The notes: generated by a model not told the origin, from the sequence alone. Numbered from the stretch's first letter, positions 26,630 through 35,507 are shown. The stretch: DNA of 51,267 nucleotides from Betaproteobacteria bacterium (GCA_028065725.1 JAPTVL010000403.1:1-51267); one strand, 5' to 3'. A program made the numbers and translations.

Positions 26630-27610
26630 TCAGTCGGCGAACACCGGCAGCTTGCCGGCGAGGCGCAGCAGATCCACGATGCGTGCGGTGCTGATGCGTC
26701 GATAGGCGCCGACATCCGTGGCCGACCAGTCATGGAAGCCCTTGCCGTCGCGCAGGCCGTTGCGCCCTTCGCGCATGTAGCGCCCGACGATTTCGGGGCT
26801 TGCATAGCGCTGATCGTCGAGCGCCTCGCTCAGATAGCGGCTGGCGTAGTAGAGGATGTCGTTGCCGCCGACATCGATGAACTCGACCACGCCCATCGCG
26901 GCATAGCGCACGCCGAAGCCGAAACGCGTGGCGCGATCGATGTCCTCCGCGGTCGCCACGCCTTCCTCGATCATGCGCGCCGCCTCGTTCATCAGCACCA
27001 CCTGCAGGCGCGGCACGATGTAGCCGGGAAACGGGCCGCAGAGCACCGTGACCTTGCCGATCCGCTCCAGCGTCTCCTGCAGCGAGCGCGTGACCTCGGC
27101 GGCCGTGCCGGGATGGGGTGAAAGTTCGACCAGCGGAATCAGGTGCGCGGGATTAAGCCAGTGGGCATTCAGAAAACGCTGCGGCCCGCTCACCATGCCC
27201 GCCAGCGCGGTCGGCAGGAAGGTCGATGAGGTCGAGGCGACCACCGCCTGCCCAGGCAGGAAGCGGCAGGCGAACGCCAGCGCTTGCGCCTTCGCCTCCA
27301 TGATTTCGGGGACTCCCTCGAACAGGAGTTCCATCCGCGGCAGGCAGTCGGCCGCGGCGGCACGCGGCACGATCTCGATGCGGGCGACGATCCGGGGTTT
27401 GGCCGCGTCGGCCAGCAGGCCGAGGTCGACCAGCGCGCCGAGTTGTTCGCCGATGTCGCGCATGGCCGCATCCCGCAGTTTCTCGAAGTCGGCCTGGCTG
27501 CGTTGTTTGGCATCGATCAGGATGATGCCTTGTCCGGCGCAGGCGAAGGCCAGCGCGATGCCGCGCCCCATGCGTCCGGCGCCGAGCGCGGCAACCCTGG
27601 CCGCGGTCAT
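26630..27610 (-). CDS. 3-hydroxyacyl-CoA dehydrogenase-family enzyme
   Basis: An NAD-dependent dehydrogenase (326 aa) of the 3-hydroxyacyl-CoA/3-hydroxybutyryl-CoA dehydrogenase superfamily. The Rossmann motif is VAALGAGRMGRGIALAFA; the catalytic-region segment reads NAHWLNPAHLIPLVEL (His and Asn in the expected places), then GPFPGYIVPRLQ and a C-terminal helical domain with the RFGFGVRYAAMGVVEFIDVGG pattern. Here GFPGYI-type residues replace the usual PGFVANR, as in the branch acting on non-CoA hydroxy acids such as L-gulonate or carnitine, so the substrate need not be a CoA ester. It overlaps the opine-dehydrogenase-like gene by 4 bp. Confidence 0.82.
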   Translation of the reverse strand: MTAARVAALGAGRMGRGIALAFACAGQGIILIDAKQRSQADFEKLRDAAMRDIGEQLGALVDLGLLADAAKPRIVARIEIVPRAAAADCLPRMELLFEGVPEIMEAKAQALAFACRFLPGQAVVASTSSTFLPTALAGMVSGPQRFLNAHWLNPAHLIPLVELSPHPGTAAEVTRSLQETLERIGKVTVLCGPFPGYIVPRLQVVLMNEAARMIEEGVATAEDIDRATRFGFGVRYAAMGVVEFIDVGGNDILYYASRYLSEALDDQRYASPEIVGRYMREGRNGLRDGKGFHDWSATDVGAYRRISTARIVDLLRLAGKLPVFAD

Positions 27611-28686
27611 GCGCCTTCGCCCCGCGCCAGCAGCGTCGCCATCTCGGCGCGGGAAAGCCCGGCCAGGCCAAGCGCCTCCAGCGTGCGGCGGCCCTGACGC
27701 AGATTCTTGCCGCAGACGGCGGATGCGATTGCCAGCAGACCCGTCGCCACCGGCGCCGGCACCCTGGCCCAGTCGGCGACCGAGACCAGGAAGGCCAGCC
27801 CGTAGTGGATGTCTTCCGTCATGTAGCGATGCTCGGTCAGCACGATGTGCTCGCGCCAGTCGCCGCTGTCGACCAGCCGGTTGTGCGCGTCGCCGTACAT
27901 CCAGCGGTCGTTGCTGTAGTGATCGCTGAGCGGAAAATGCTCGCCGGTGTAACCCAGACCCTGCCTGACGGCGATGCGTTCGGCATCGAGCGCGTCGGTC
28001 ACGCGCCGGATCGAGGGCTGCGTGCCTTCGTTGTGGATGTCCCATTTCTCGAAGTGCTCGAGCGGGCCGGCATTCATCAGGATCAGCGGCGGATGGATGA
28101 TCGGCCCGGCGTTCATCAATGCCCCGGCCAGCGCATCCTCGATCGGCTCCACCGACGGGAACGCCGCCTGAAGGATGGCGAAGGCCTGCGCTGCGTTGCG
28201 GGCGGGGAACATGCCGGTCGGCAGGCGCGTGGCGCGCATGGTGATGGCGACCTCGGCGGGGCCATGCTTGCGCGCAAGCCAGGGCAGGGTTCCGGTTTCG
28301 GCGATGGAAATGTCGGCCGTGCATCCGGCGCGCCGCAGGGTGCGCAGCATGACCACGCTGCCGAAGGTGCCCGGCGGCAGAAAGATCACCTGGCCGTCGA
28401 CCAGATGCGGCGCCAGCGCCGCCGCGATGTCCTCCTGGGCGAAGGCCGGGGTCGGCACCAGGATCAGTTCGGCGCCGCGCACCGCAGCGCCGATGTCGTC
28501 GGTAACGCCGGCGAGTTCGACCTCGCGGCGCCCGGAATAATCCTTCACGACCAGCCGGCGCGTCGCCATGAGCGGCTGCAATAGCTGCCGGTCGCGGCGC
28601 CACAGGCACACTTCGTGGCCCAGGCCGGCGAGATCGGCGGCCGCCGCATAGGAACCGTTGCCGCCGCCGAGTACCGTTATGCGCAT
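27607..28686 (-). CDS. Opine (octopine/nopaline) dehydrogenase-family NAD(P) enzyme
   Basis: A 359-aa oxidoreductase with an N-terminal Rossmann domain (ITVLGGGNGSYAAAADLAGLGH, the family GGGNGS loop) and a C-terminal octopine-dehydrogenase domain. The segment MNAGPIIHPPLILMNAG contains the conserved His of the active site, and GLGYTGEHFPLSDHYS follows. Opine dehydrogenases join an amino acid and an oxo acid reductively; members of this family in catabolic operons more often oxidise a hydroxy or amino acid. It sits between the TRAP permease and the 3-hydroxyacyl-CoA dehydrogenase-like gene, suggesting both act on the imported compound. Substrate unknown. Confidence 0.83.
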   Translation of the reverse strand: MRITVLGGGNGSYAAAADLAGLGHEVCLWRRDRQLLQPLMATRRLVVKDYSGRREVELAGVTDDIGAAVRGAELILVPTPAFAQEDIAAALAPHLVDGQVIFLPPGTFGSVVMLRTLRRAGCTADISIAETGTLPWLARKHGPAEVAITMRATRLPTGMFPARNAAQAFAILQAAFPSVEPIEDALAGALMNAGPIIHPPLILMNAGPLEHFEKWDIHNEGTQPSIRRVTDALDAERIAVRQGLGYTGEHFPLSDHYSNDRWMYGDAHNRLVDSGDWREHIVLTEHRYMTEDIHYGLAFLVSVADWARVPAPVATGLLAIASAVCGKNLRQGRRTLEALGLAGLSRAEMATLLARGEGA

Positions 28687-28713
28687 GCGGCCTCCTGGGC
28701 GAAACGAAATATC

Positions 28714-28734
28714 ACCGTGCCGCCAGCGCCGACT
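28714..28734 (-). repeat. Dispersed 21-bp repeat, copy 7
   Basis: Minus orientation; AGTCGGCGCTGGCGG then CACGGT. It lies in the short gap between dctM and the opine-dehydrogenase-like gene. Confidence 0.6.
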
Positions 28735-28735
28735 C

Positions 28736-30040
28736 TCATCCCAGCATCGCCTGCGGCAGGTAAAGCACCGTCACCGGGAAAATCCACATCAGCAGAATGC
28801 ACAGCATGAAGGAAACCAGGAAGTAGGCGACGCCGCGGAAGATGGTGTGGATCGGTATCTCCGGCGCCAGGCCATGCACGATGAAGACATTGACCCCCAC
28901 CGGCGGCGTCACCGCACCCATGGTGGTGACGATGGTCAGGATCACGGTGTACCAGACCGGGTCGTAACCCAGCGCAACGCCGAGCGGAAAGAAAATCGGA
29001 ATCGTCACGACGAGGAAACCCAGCGCATCCATCAGCATGCCGCCGACGATGTAGATCCCCAGCACCACCAGCAGGATCACAAACGGCGCCACCGGCAGAG
29101 CCGCGGCCCAGTCGGCAAGTTCGAAGGGCAGCCGCGAGACCGTGAGGAAGCGGCCGAACAGCACGGCGCCGGTAATCAGCAGTACCACCATGGCCGAGAT
29201 GCGCACACTCTCGACGATCGACTGGACGATGCCCTTGAAGTCCAGGCTGCGCCTCACCACGCCGATCGCCAGTGCGCCGAAGGCGCCCGCGGCGCCGGCC
29301 TCGGTCGGCGTGAACCAGCCCAGGTACAGCCCGCCGATCACCAGGCTGAAGAGCAGCAGCGCCTCGGCGACACCCGTCAGGCCGACCAGCTTTTCGCGGA
29401 ATGTAGTCGTCGGCCCCAGCGGCCCGAGCTTCGGATTGCGCATGCACATGAAAACGATGGTGAGCAGAAACAGTGCGGTCAGGATCAGGCCAGGAATCAC
29501 TGCCGCAAGAAACAGGCGCAGCAGCGACTGCTCGGTTTGCACCGCGATCACGATCAGCACCACGCTGGGCGGAATCACCACGCCGAGGGTGCCGCCGACG
29601 GCGATGGCGCCGGAACTCAGCGCCGGATCGTAACCATAGCGGCGCATTTCCGGCATGGCGATGGTGCCCATGGTCGCGGTGGTCGCCGAATTCGAACCGC
29701 AGATCGCGGAAAAGCCAGCGCTGGCAGCGACCGTGGTACAGGCCAGGCCGCCGGGCATGCGCCCGACCCACTTGTAGGCGGCGTCGTAAAGCCGCTCGGT
29801 AGTGCCGGCGCGATAGGCGAACTGTCCCATCAGCACGAATAGCGGGATCACCGACAGACCGTAGGAGGAAAACTGCTCCCAGACATTGGTCGCCGCGAGG
29901 TGGGTGGCGGCAGGTACCGACAGCAGGTAGGCATTGCCCAGCAGGCCGGCGGCGAGCATGGTGAAGGCGATGGGCATGCCGAGCAACATCAGTACCGACA
30001 TCAGCACCAGGCCGATCACGGCCACGATCAGGGGATCCAT
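28736..30040 (-). CDS. dctM: TRAP transporter large permease (DctM)
   Basis: Sodium-coupled large membrane subunit of a tripartite ATP-independent periplasmic transporter (434 aa), with about 12 hydrophobic helices and the family motifs GMPIAFTMLAAGL, SNSATTATMGTIAMPEMRRYGYDP and GGTLGVVIPPSVVLIVIA. It lies 16 bp after dctQ, with AAGGAAA before the start. TRAP systems of this class import organic acids, and the neighbouring UbiD and dehydrogenase genes suggest an aromatic or alpha-hydroxy carboxylate. A dispersed-repeat copy begins near its stop codon (28714-28734). Confidence 0.93.
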   Translation of the reverse strand: MDPLIVAVIGLVLMSVLMLLGMPIAFTMLAAGLLGNAYLLSVPAATHLAATNVWEQFSSYGLSVIPLFVLMGQFAYRAGTTERLYDAAYKWVGRMPGGLACTTVAASAGFSAICGSNSATTATMGTIAMPEMRRYGYDPALSSGAIAVGGTLGVVIPPSVVLIVIAVQTEQSLLRLFLAAVIPGLILTALFLLTIVFMCMRNPKLGPLGPTTTFREKLVGLTGVAEALLLFSLVIGGLYLGWFTPTEAGAAGAFGALAIGVVRRSLDFKGIVQSIVESVRISAMVVLLITGAVLFGRFLTVSRLPFELADWAAALPVAPFVILLVVLGIYIVGGMLMDALGFLVVTIPIFFPLGVALGYDPVWYTVILTIVTTMGAVTPPVGVNVFIVHGLAPEIPIHTIFRGVAYFLVSFMLCILLMWIFPVTVLYLPQAMLG

Positions 30041-30056
30041 GTTTCCTTTCTCCCTG

Positions 30057-30599
30057 TCAGCCGCGCAGTGTGGCGAACAGAGTCGCGAGCGAGCGCAGGC
30101 AGTCCACCAGCAGGGCCAGCGTCAGTCCGGCGCAGCCCAGGCCGACCACATAGACCCAGGGATAGACGATGACGCGCAGCGTTTCAGACAGCGAGCCGGT
30201 CTCGTGCAGCACGCGGCCGTAGCGCACCACGTAAAACGCCACCACCGCGAACAGCGCCAGCGAAATCAGCGCCATCAGCGCCTCGACCAGCGCTCGGCTG
30301 CGCCGGCCCAGCTTGACTACCACGAGTTCCATCGCCACATGGCCCTTGTGGCGTTGCACCGTGCCCAGTGCCAGCGCCATCGCGACCGCCGAGAGCCAGC
30401 CGATCACCTCGTAGGAGCCGGCGATCGTGACACCGAAGCCGCGCATCACCATGTCGGCCACCGAAAACAGCATCATGGCGCCCAGCAGCGCCGCCGCCGT
30501 CCAGGCCAGGCCCTCGTTGAGGACGCGGCTGGCCCGGTCGAGCAGGCTGGTCACACCGCCGGATGCGGCATCCGCACCCGGCTGAACGGCGGAACTCAT
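30057..30599 (-). CDS. dctQ: TRAP transporter small permease (DctQ)
   Basis: Small membrane subunit (180 aa) of the TRAP transporter, with four hydrophobic helices and the family patterns LNEGLAWTAAALLGAMMLFSVADMVMRG and EVIGWLSAVAMALALGTVQRHKGHVAMELVV. Its ATG overlaps the dctP stop by one base (TAATG). It forms the permease complex with the DctM that follows. Confidence 0.92.
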   Translation of the reverse strand: MSSAVQPGADAASGGVTSLLDRASRVLNEGLAWTAAALLGAMMLFSVADMVMRGFGVTIAGSYEVIGWLSAVAMALALGTVQRHKGHVAMELVVVKLGRRSRALVEALMALISLALFAVVAFYVVRYGRVLHETGSLSETLRVIVYPWVYVVGLGCAGLTLALLVDCLRSLATLFATLRG

Positions 30600-31627
30600 T
30601 ACTTCCTGGCGAACTGGTCGCGCAATTCACGCATGCGCTTCAGATAGGCCGCTGCCGGCAGGCCCTTGGCGGACATTTCCTTGACCCATTCGTCCTCCAT
30701 GGGCTTGAGCTTGGCATCCCAACGTCCGCGCTCGTCGGCGGCCAGCGCCACCACCTGCAGCTTGTGGTCCTTCTGCGCCCAGGCCATGGCGGCGCCGACG
30801 TTCTCGTTGTCGTGGTAGTTGCCGGTCCAGCCGGGCATTTCCTCGGCGAGTTCCTCGATCACCTTCTTCACGTCGGCCGGCAGCTTGTCCCACTTCTTCT
30901 GATCCATTACCGCAGCGAAGGCCACCACCACGGTCGGGTAGTCGGTGACGAACTTCAGCGACTCGGCCAGCTTGAAATCCTGCAGCACTTCGCGCGAGGT
31001 CATGGTGCCGTTGATCACGCCGGTCTGCACCGACTGCGGCACTTCCGGCATCGGCATGCCGATCGGCGCCGCGCCCAGGGCTTTCAGTACCGGCACGCCG
31101 GTGCCGGCGGCGCGCAGCTTCATGCCGGCGAGGTCGGCGGCATTCCTCACTGCGGTCTTGGTCTGGATGAAGCCGGGCTCGGTGGTGAACATCGCGATCA
31201 CCTTGAAGCCCTCGTATTCCTTGGGCTTGAATTCCTTGGTCAGGGCCCACAGCGTGCGGCTGGCCTGGGTGGCACTTGTGAAGCCGACCGGCAGTGCCAC
31301 GCCCGAGGTCAGCGGAAAGCGTCCCGGATCGTAGGAGGGTGACCCGAGGCCGATGTCGGCCACGCCCTTGGTGACACCGTCATACATGTCCTTGGCGCCG
31401 AGCAAGGTGCCGCCCGGAAAGGTCTTGACGTCGACCCTGCCGTTGGTGCGCTTGGCGAGCTGTTCCGCCCAGTGCGTCATCTGCCGCGCCGGGAAAGTCT
31501 TGGCGGGAGCGAAGAAAGCGTAGGTCAAGGTGATTTCCGCAGCCTGCGCGGCAACCGGGACGGAAATTCCGAACAGGCCGGCGGCCAGGGCGGCGAACAA
31601 TCCGGAAAAGGTTTTGCGACGGTTCAT
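30599..31627 (-). CDS. dctP: TRAP transporter substrate-binding protein (DctP)
   Basis: Periplasmic solute receptor (342 aa) of the DctP type. It has a signal peptide (MNRRKTFSGLFAALAAGLFG... ending AQA) and a GGAGGAGA ribosome-binding site. Family features include FAPAKTFPARQMTHWAEQLAKRT, FPGGTLLGAKDMYDGVTKGVADIG and the hinge region MKLRAAGTGVPVLKALGAAPIGMPMPEV with the Arg that clamps the ligand carboxylate. The ligand is unknown; a monocarboxylate or aromatic acid fits the context. Confidence 0.92.
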   Translation of the reverse strand: MNRRKTFSGLFAALAAGLFGISVPVAAQAAEITLTYAFFAPAKTFPARQMTHWAEQLAKRTNGRVDVKTFPGGTLLGAKDMYDGVTKGVADIGLGSPSYDPGRFPLTSGVALPVGFTSATQASRTLWALTKEFKPKEYEGFKVIAMFTTEPGFIQTKTAVRNAADLAGMKLRAAGTGVPVLKALGAAPIGMPMPEVPQSVQTGVINGTMTSREVLQDFKLAESLKFVTDYPTVVVAFAAVMDQKKWDKLPADVKKVIEELAEEMPGWTGNYHDNENVGAAMAWAQKDHKLQVVALAADERGRWDAKLKPMEDEWVKEMSAKGLPAAAYLKRMRELRDQFARK

Positions 31628-31678
31628 GCTGTCTCCTCCTGTTGTCTGCGCGTGCGACCGGCCGCGCGGCGGTGTTGC

Positions 31679-33070
31679 CTATCTGATCTCCGGCACCTCG
31701 ATGTCGAGTCCGTCGAGGCTGGCGTCCCTGACCTTGGCCCGGTTGAAGTTCGGCGTATGCGGAAAGGGGCGTGTCGCGTCGAAACCAACCTTGTTGCCCA
31801 GGTAATCGGGAAAAGTGGGATTGAGGCCGTGGCCGAAAACGTTTTCGATGACCATGATGCCGCGCTTCGGATCGAGGCGCGTGGCCATCGCCCATTCGAC
31901 GTCGCCCGGGTCGCGGATGTCGACGTCATCATCGACGACCGTCACCATCTTCAGTGGCGGAAACGCGGCGAAGGCCGCCATCAGGGCCTGCTTGGCCCAG
32001 CCCGCGCGCTTCTGCGCGATCTGCACCACGGCATGATAGAAACCGCAGCCGCCGTGGGAAAAATAGACGTCCTTGACGCCCGGCACCTGTTTCTGCAACA
32101 AGGCCAGCACGTTGGCCTCGCCGAGCAGGCCGACAGAGTTGAACACCTCGCCGCCGGAGATGATGGTCTGGAACACCGGTGCGCGGCGATGGTGGATCCG
32201 TCTCACGCGCACCAGCGGACGTGGCGCCACCGTGGCGTAGTAGCCGGTCACCTCGGCGAAGGGCCCTTCCGCATGGACCTCGCCGGGCATCATTTCGCAT
32301 TCGAGGGCGAACATGGCATCGGCCACCATCTCGACATGGGTGATCGAGCTGGCGACCAGTTCCAGCGGCCGGCCGTGGAAGCGGCTGGCGATGCCCAGTT
32401 CGTCGGTGCCGAAGGGTGCCGCCTCGGCCGGCGTCGCCGCGGCGAAGTGCAGGCCCGGTCCGACACCGATGTTGAGCGTGAACGGCAGCGTCTGGTTGCG
32501 CGCCGCCGCCTTGGCGAGGCACAGTTCCAGATGGCGGCCGGCATCGATGTTGATCGCCAGCCGGTCCTTGCCGACCACCTGGAAGCGCTGGATCGAGGTG
32601 TTGCGGATGCCGGTCTCGGGGTCCTTTGCAATCACCACGCCGGCGTCGAAGTAGGGTCCGCCGTCGAGTTCGGCGTGGGTCGGCACCGGCAGCACGGAGA
32701 GGTCGACTGTCTCCTCGGTGACTTCCCGCACCGGACCGGACCTGACCACCACCGGCGACACCGGCGTCTGCTGCCAGTCGCGGATGCACTCGGAGACGTA
32801 CTGCGGCAGGCTCAGCACCGGACGGTCGAAAAGTTCGCCGAGCAGCTCGCGCGACCAGTAAAGGCCGGTGAACACCGGGTAGGCGCTGCCCTTGAGCTTC
32901 TCGAACAGCACGGCACGCGGACCGCCCTCGAACCTGGCCGCGATGCCGGCGAGCTGGTGGGCCGGGTCGACTTCAGAGCGCACGCGAATCAGCCGTCCCT
33001 TGCGGTCGAGCCAATCGATGATCGCGCCAAGATCAGCGACCACAGGTACGCCGGATCGTTTCCCGGTCAT
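31679..33070 (-). CDS. UbiD-family prFMN-dependent (de)carboxylase
   Basis: A 463-aa enzyme of the UbiD family, which decarboxylates or carboxylates aromatic and conjugated acids using prenylated FMN. The ATG at 33070 has an AGGAGG site and removes an implausible 71-residue extension. Key residues are present: N157 and R162 in RNTSIQRFQ, E268 and E273 in EGPFAEVTGYY, matching the Arg-Glu-Glu catalytic triad of Fdc1 and UbiD. No ubiX-type flavin prenyltransferase lies in the window, so prFMN would come from elsewhere. It is first in the leftward catabolic operon, and likely acts on the acid imported by the TRAP transporter. Confidence 0.9.
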   Translation of the reverse strand: MTGKRSGVPVVADLGAIIDWLDRKGRLIRVRSEVDPAHQLAGIAARFEGGPRAVLFEKLKGSAYPVFTGLYWSRELLGELFDRPVLSLPQYVSECIRDWQQTPVSPVVVRSGPVREVTEETVDLSVLPVPTHAELDGGPYFDAGVVIAKDPETGIRNTSIQRFQVVGKDRLAINIDAGRHLELCLAKAAARNQTLPFTLNIGVGPGLHFAAATPAEAAPFGTDELGIASRFHGRPLELVASSITHVEMVADAMFALECEMMPGEVHAEGPFAEVTGYYATVAPRPLVRVRRIHHRRAPVFQTIISGGEVFNSVGLLGEANVLALLQKQVPGVKDVYFSHGGCGFYHAVVQIAQKRAGWAKQALMAAFAAFPPLKMVTVVDDDVDIRDPGDVEWAMATRLDPKRGIMVIENVFGHGLNPTFPDYLGNKVGFDATRPFPHTPNFNRAKVRDASLDGLDIEVPEIR

Positions 33071-33159
33071 GCCCCCTCCTCCAATGTCGCTCCGCTTTTT
33101 GATTTCCTGAGTGCGCTGATCGTGGAGCGAACGCCAGCGTCCGTGCTGCCAGTCCGGCT

Positions 33160-33190
33160 CAGTATACTGGATACATTGCCGTCGCAACAA
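33160..33190 (-). promoter_or_regulatory. Promoter and possible operator of the UbiD/TRAP operon
   Basis: On the minus strand a TATACT (-10) lies 18 bp after TTGTTG (or 15 bp after TTGCGA), about 90 bp before the UbiD gene. The -10 is embedded in the perfect palindrome CAGTATACTG (33160-33169), a possible repressor site. The stretch is AT-richer than its surroundings. No regulator gene is adjacent. Confidence 0.5.
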
Positions 33191-33252
33191 GTGCTTCGAA
33201 AAAATTCCGGCCGGACAGTTCAGGGGCAGGGCAACACCAGCGGCCGGATGGC

Positions 33253-33278
33253 AAAAAAACGCCGGCACAAGGCCGGCG
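33253..33278 (-). terminator. Rho-independent terminator after the Lar-like gene
   Basis: On the minus strand CGCCGGC and GCCGGCG pair with a five-base loop, followed directly by seven T. It lies 38 bp after the stop of the small zinc-ribbon gene and ends that transcript before the UbiD promoter. Confidence 0.85.
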
Positions 33279-33315
33279 AGCATGCATCTACATCAGCGGG
33301 AGGAAGTACGAAGCT

Positions 33316-33555
33316 TTATATATTCTGCAACGCCTGCCGTACCGAACCGGAATTCTTCGCCGGTGCCAGGCGCAGGTTCCAGCCATCGACAGCCTGATCC
33401 TGGCCTGCGGAAATCGGGCCGAGCAGTCCACAATTACTGCAAGAAGCCACCCACGCATCAACGCCCAGTTCGAGCACGCTGACAGACTGCGATGCGCACG
33501 ATGGACATGCCGAAATCGGGCCGGGAATCGAGGTCAGGCAGTTTGGATTCGTCAT
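33316..33555 (-). CDS. Lar-like zinc-ribbon protein
   Basis: A 79-aa protein resembling the Lar restriction-alleviation family: CPSC, about 17 residues, CSNC, then GLLGP and a WNLR ending, i.e. one zinc ribbon followed by the family's trailing tryptophan-asparagine motif. The start is ATG at 33555; the rest of the much longer open frame is antisense to glmS and not real. A sigma-70 promoter (33564-33592) ends so close to the ATG that the message is probably leaderless. Phage Lar relieves restriction by modulating type I enzymes; stand-alone bacterial homologues like this one have no known role. Confidence 0.72.
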   Translation of the reverse strand: MTNPNCLTSIPGPISACPSCASQSVSVLELGVDAWVASCSNCGLLGPISAGQDQAVDGWNLRLAPAKNSGSVRQALQNI

Positions 33556-33563
33556 GCGAAAAA

Positions 33564-33592
33564 ATGATACGCGCCTATGCGCAGCATGTAAA
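33564..33592 (-). promoter_or_regulatory. Sigma-70 promoter for the Lar-like gene, probably giving a leaderless mRNA
   Basis: Minus strand: TTTACA (33592-33587), 17-bp spacer, TATCAT (33569-33564). The expected transcription start is about 7 bp downstream, within a couple of bases of the ATG at 33555. There is no room for a ribosome-binding site. Confidence 0.6.
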
Positions 33593-33612
33593 TCCAGCGA
33601 AAGTAATAGGCC

Positions 33613-33632
33613 GCGCAGCCGACCGGCTGCGC
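33613..33632 (-). terminator. Hairpin downstream of glmS
   Basis: GCGCAGCC, four-base loop GACC, GGCTGCGC: a perfect 8-bp stem 45 bp after the glmS stop. The T-tract that follows on the minus strand is poor (TATTACTTT), so it is either a weak terminator or an mRNA 3' stem. The Lar-like promoter starts just beyond it. Confidence 0.5.
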
Positions 33633-33677
33633 CGGTTAGCCTGCACTGCAAACCGCGGGCCGAACCGGGTGAACGCA

Positions 33678-35504
33678 TCACTCCACAGTTACGCTCTTCG
33701 CCAGATTGCGCGGTTTGTCCACATCCGTGCCCTTGACCAGGGCGACGTGGTAGGACAACAGCTGCAAGGGCACGACGTGCAGCACCGGCGACAGCAGGCC
33801 GTAGTGCTCCGGCAGGCGCAGGACGTGCACGCCATCGTCCGCATCCACCGCCGAATCGGCATCGGCGAAAACGTAAAGTTCGCCGCCGCGCGCGGCGACT
33901 TCCTTGAGGTTGGACTTGAGCTTTTCCAGCAGGGCGTCGTTGGGCGCGATGCTGACCACCGGCATGTCTTCGTCCACCAGCGCCAGCGGGCCGTGCTTGA
34001 GCTCGCCGGCGGGATAGCCCTCGGCATGAATGTAGGAAATTTCCTTGAGTTTCAGCGCGCCTTCCAGCGCGATCGGGTAGTGATGGCCGCGGCCGAGGAA
34101 CAGCGCGTGATGCTTGTCGGCGAAATGCCCGGCCCAGGCCTTGATCTCCGGTTCGAGGGCCAGCACCTTCTGCACGGCTACCGGCAGGTGGCGCAAGGCC
34201 TTCAGGTGCACGGCTTCCTGGGAACCCAAGCGCCCGGCCTGCTTGGCCAGGGTTACCGCGAGCAGGAACAGCGCCGCCAGCTGGGTGGTGAAGGCCTTGG
34301 TCGAGGCGACGCCGATCTCCGGTCCGGCGCGGGTCAGGAAGCGCAGCGCGCATTCGCGCACGATAGCGGATTCGGCGACGTTGCAGATGGCCAGCGTGCG
34401 GCTCATGCCCAGCGCCCGGGCATGCTTGACCGAGGCCAGCGTGTCGGCGGTTTCGCCGGATTGGGAAATCGCCACCACCAGCTGTTCGGGATTCGGCACC
34501 GAGACGCGGTAGCGGTACTCGCTGGCGATTTCGACGCTGCAGGGAATGCCGGCCAGCTGCTCGATCCAGTAGCGCGCGACGAGACCGGAATGGTAGCTGG
34601 TGCCGCAGGCCAGGATCAGCACCGAGCGCACACCGTCCAGCATTTCCGGCGCGGCGACGCCGAACAGGTTGGGGCTCAGGGTCTGCGCGCCACCGATCAT
34701 CTCCAGCGTGGCCGCCAGCGCCTGCGGCTGCTCGAAGATTTCCTTCTGCATGTAGTGCCGGTAGTCGCCCAGTTCGACGTCGTCGGCCGAGAGCGTGCTT
34801 TCATGCACCGGCCGATCCGCCGGCACATTCAGCGCCGTACCGCCAGCGCCGACTATTCGAACCATGTCGCGCCTTAGTTCGGCGACGTCGCCGTCCTCCA
34901 GATAAATCATGCGCCGCGTCACCTGCAGCAGCGCCGATGCATCGGATGCCGCGTAGTTGCCATCCTCGCCCAGGCCCAGCAGCAGCGGCGCGCCATGGCG
35001 GGCGACGACGATGCGGTCGTCCTTTTCCTGCAGCACGGCAATCGCATAGGCGCCGATCAGGCGTGCGGTTGCCAGGCGCACCGCGTCGAACAGATCGGTT
35101 GATGACTGCAGCGTGTGCTGGATCAGGTGGGCGATGACTTCGGTATCGGTATCCGAATTGAAGACGTAGCCGGCGGCGAGCAGCTCCTGCTTGAGCTCGG
35201 CGTAGTTTTCGATGATGCCGTTATGCACCACCGCCAGACCGGCGGAGACATGCGGATGCGCGTTGCGCTCGGAAGGCACGCCATGCGTGGCCCAGCGCGT
35301 ATGGGCGATGCCGTGGTGGGCGACCTGGCCTGCCGCCTGCGCCGCCAGTTCGGCGACGCGGCCGACGCTGCGCAGGCGCGTCAGGGTCGGATTGAGCAGT
35401 GCCAGGCCGGCCGAATCGTAGCCGCGATATTCCAGCCTGGTCAGGCCTTCGATCAGTACCGGAACGATGTTGCGCACGGCAACGGCTGCGACGATGCCGC
35501 ACAT
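33678..35504 (-). CDS. glmS: GlmS: glutamine-fructose-6-phosphate aminotransferase (isomerizing)
   Basis: Makes glucosamine-6-phosphate from fructose-6-phosphate and glutamine, the first step to UDP-GlcNAc for peptidoglycan and LPS (608 aa, normal length). The N-terminal glutaminase begins [10 protein letters not shown], with Cys2 as nucleophile after Met removal, and has [17 protein letters not shown]. Two SIS domains follow ([25 protein letters not shown]), with the C-terminal [21 protein letters not shown] tail of the isomerase. In the linker at 34834-34854 the codons for IVGAGGTA coincide with a dispersed-repeat copy, at a point where the family is variable. It lies 3 bp after glmU. Confidence 0.97.
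   Translation of the reverse strand: MCGIVAAVAVRNIVPVLIEGLTRLEYRGYDSAGLALLNPTLTRLRSVGRVAELAAQAAGQVAHHGIAHTRWATHGVPSERNAHPHVSAGLAVVHNGIIENYAELKQELLAAGYVFNSDTDTEVIAHLIQHTLQSSTDLFDAVRLATARLIGAYAIAVLQEKDDRIVVARHGAPLLLGLGEDGNYAASDASALLQVTRRMIYLEDGDVAELRRDMVRIVGAGGTALNVPADRPVHESTLSADDVELGDYRHYMQKEIFEQPQALAATLEMIGGAQTLSPNLFGVAAPEMLDGVRSVLILACGTSYHSGLVARYWIEQLAGIPCSVEIASEYRYRVSVPNPEQLVVAISQSGETADTLASVKHARALGMSRTLAICNVAESAIVRECALRFLTRAGPEIGVASTKAFTTQLAALFLLAVTLAKQAGRLGSQEAVHLKALRHLPVAVQKVLALEPEIKAWAGHFADKHHALFLGRGHHYPIALEGALKLKEISYIHAEGYPAGELKHGPLALVDEDMPVVSIAPNDALLEKLKSNLKEVAARGGELYVFADADSAVDADDGVHVLRLPEHYGLLSPVLHVVPLQLLSYHVALVKGTDVDKPRNLAKSVTVE
34834..34854 (-). repeat. Dispersed 21-bp repeat, copy 8
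   Basis: Minus orientation; AGTCGGCGCTGGCGG then TACGGC, the best match to the consensus. It lies inside glmS, encoding IVGAGGTA. Confidence 0.6.
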
Positions 35505-35507
35505 GGT

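Noticed and set aside
33556..34353. Upstream part of a long minus-strand open frame joined to the Lar-like protein
   Set aside because: It overlaps glmS in another frame and has the Arg/Ala/Gly-rich composition typical of a GC shadow. Only the last 79 codons look like a protein.
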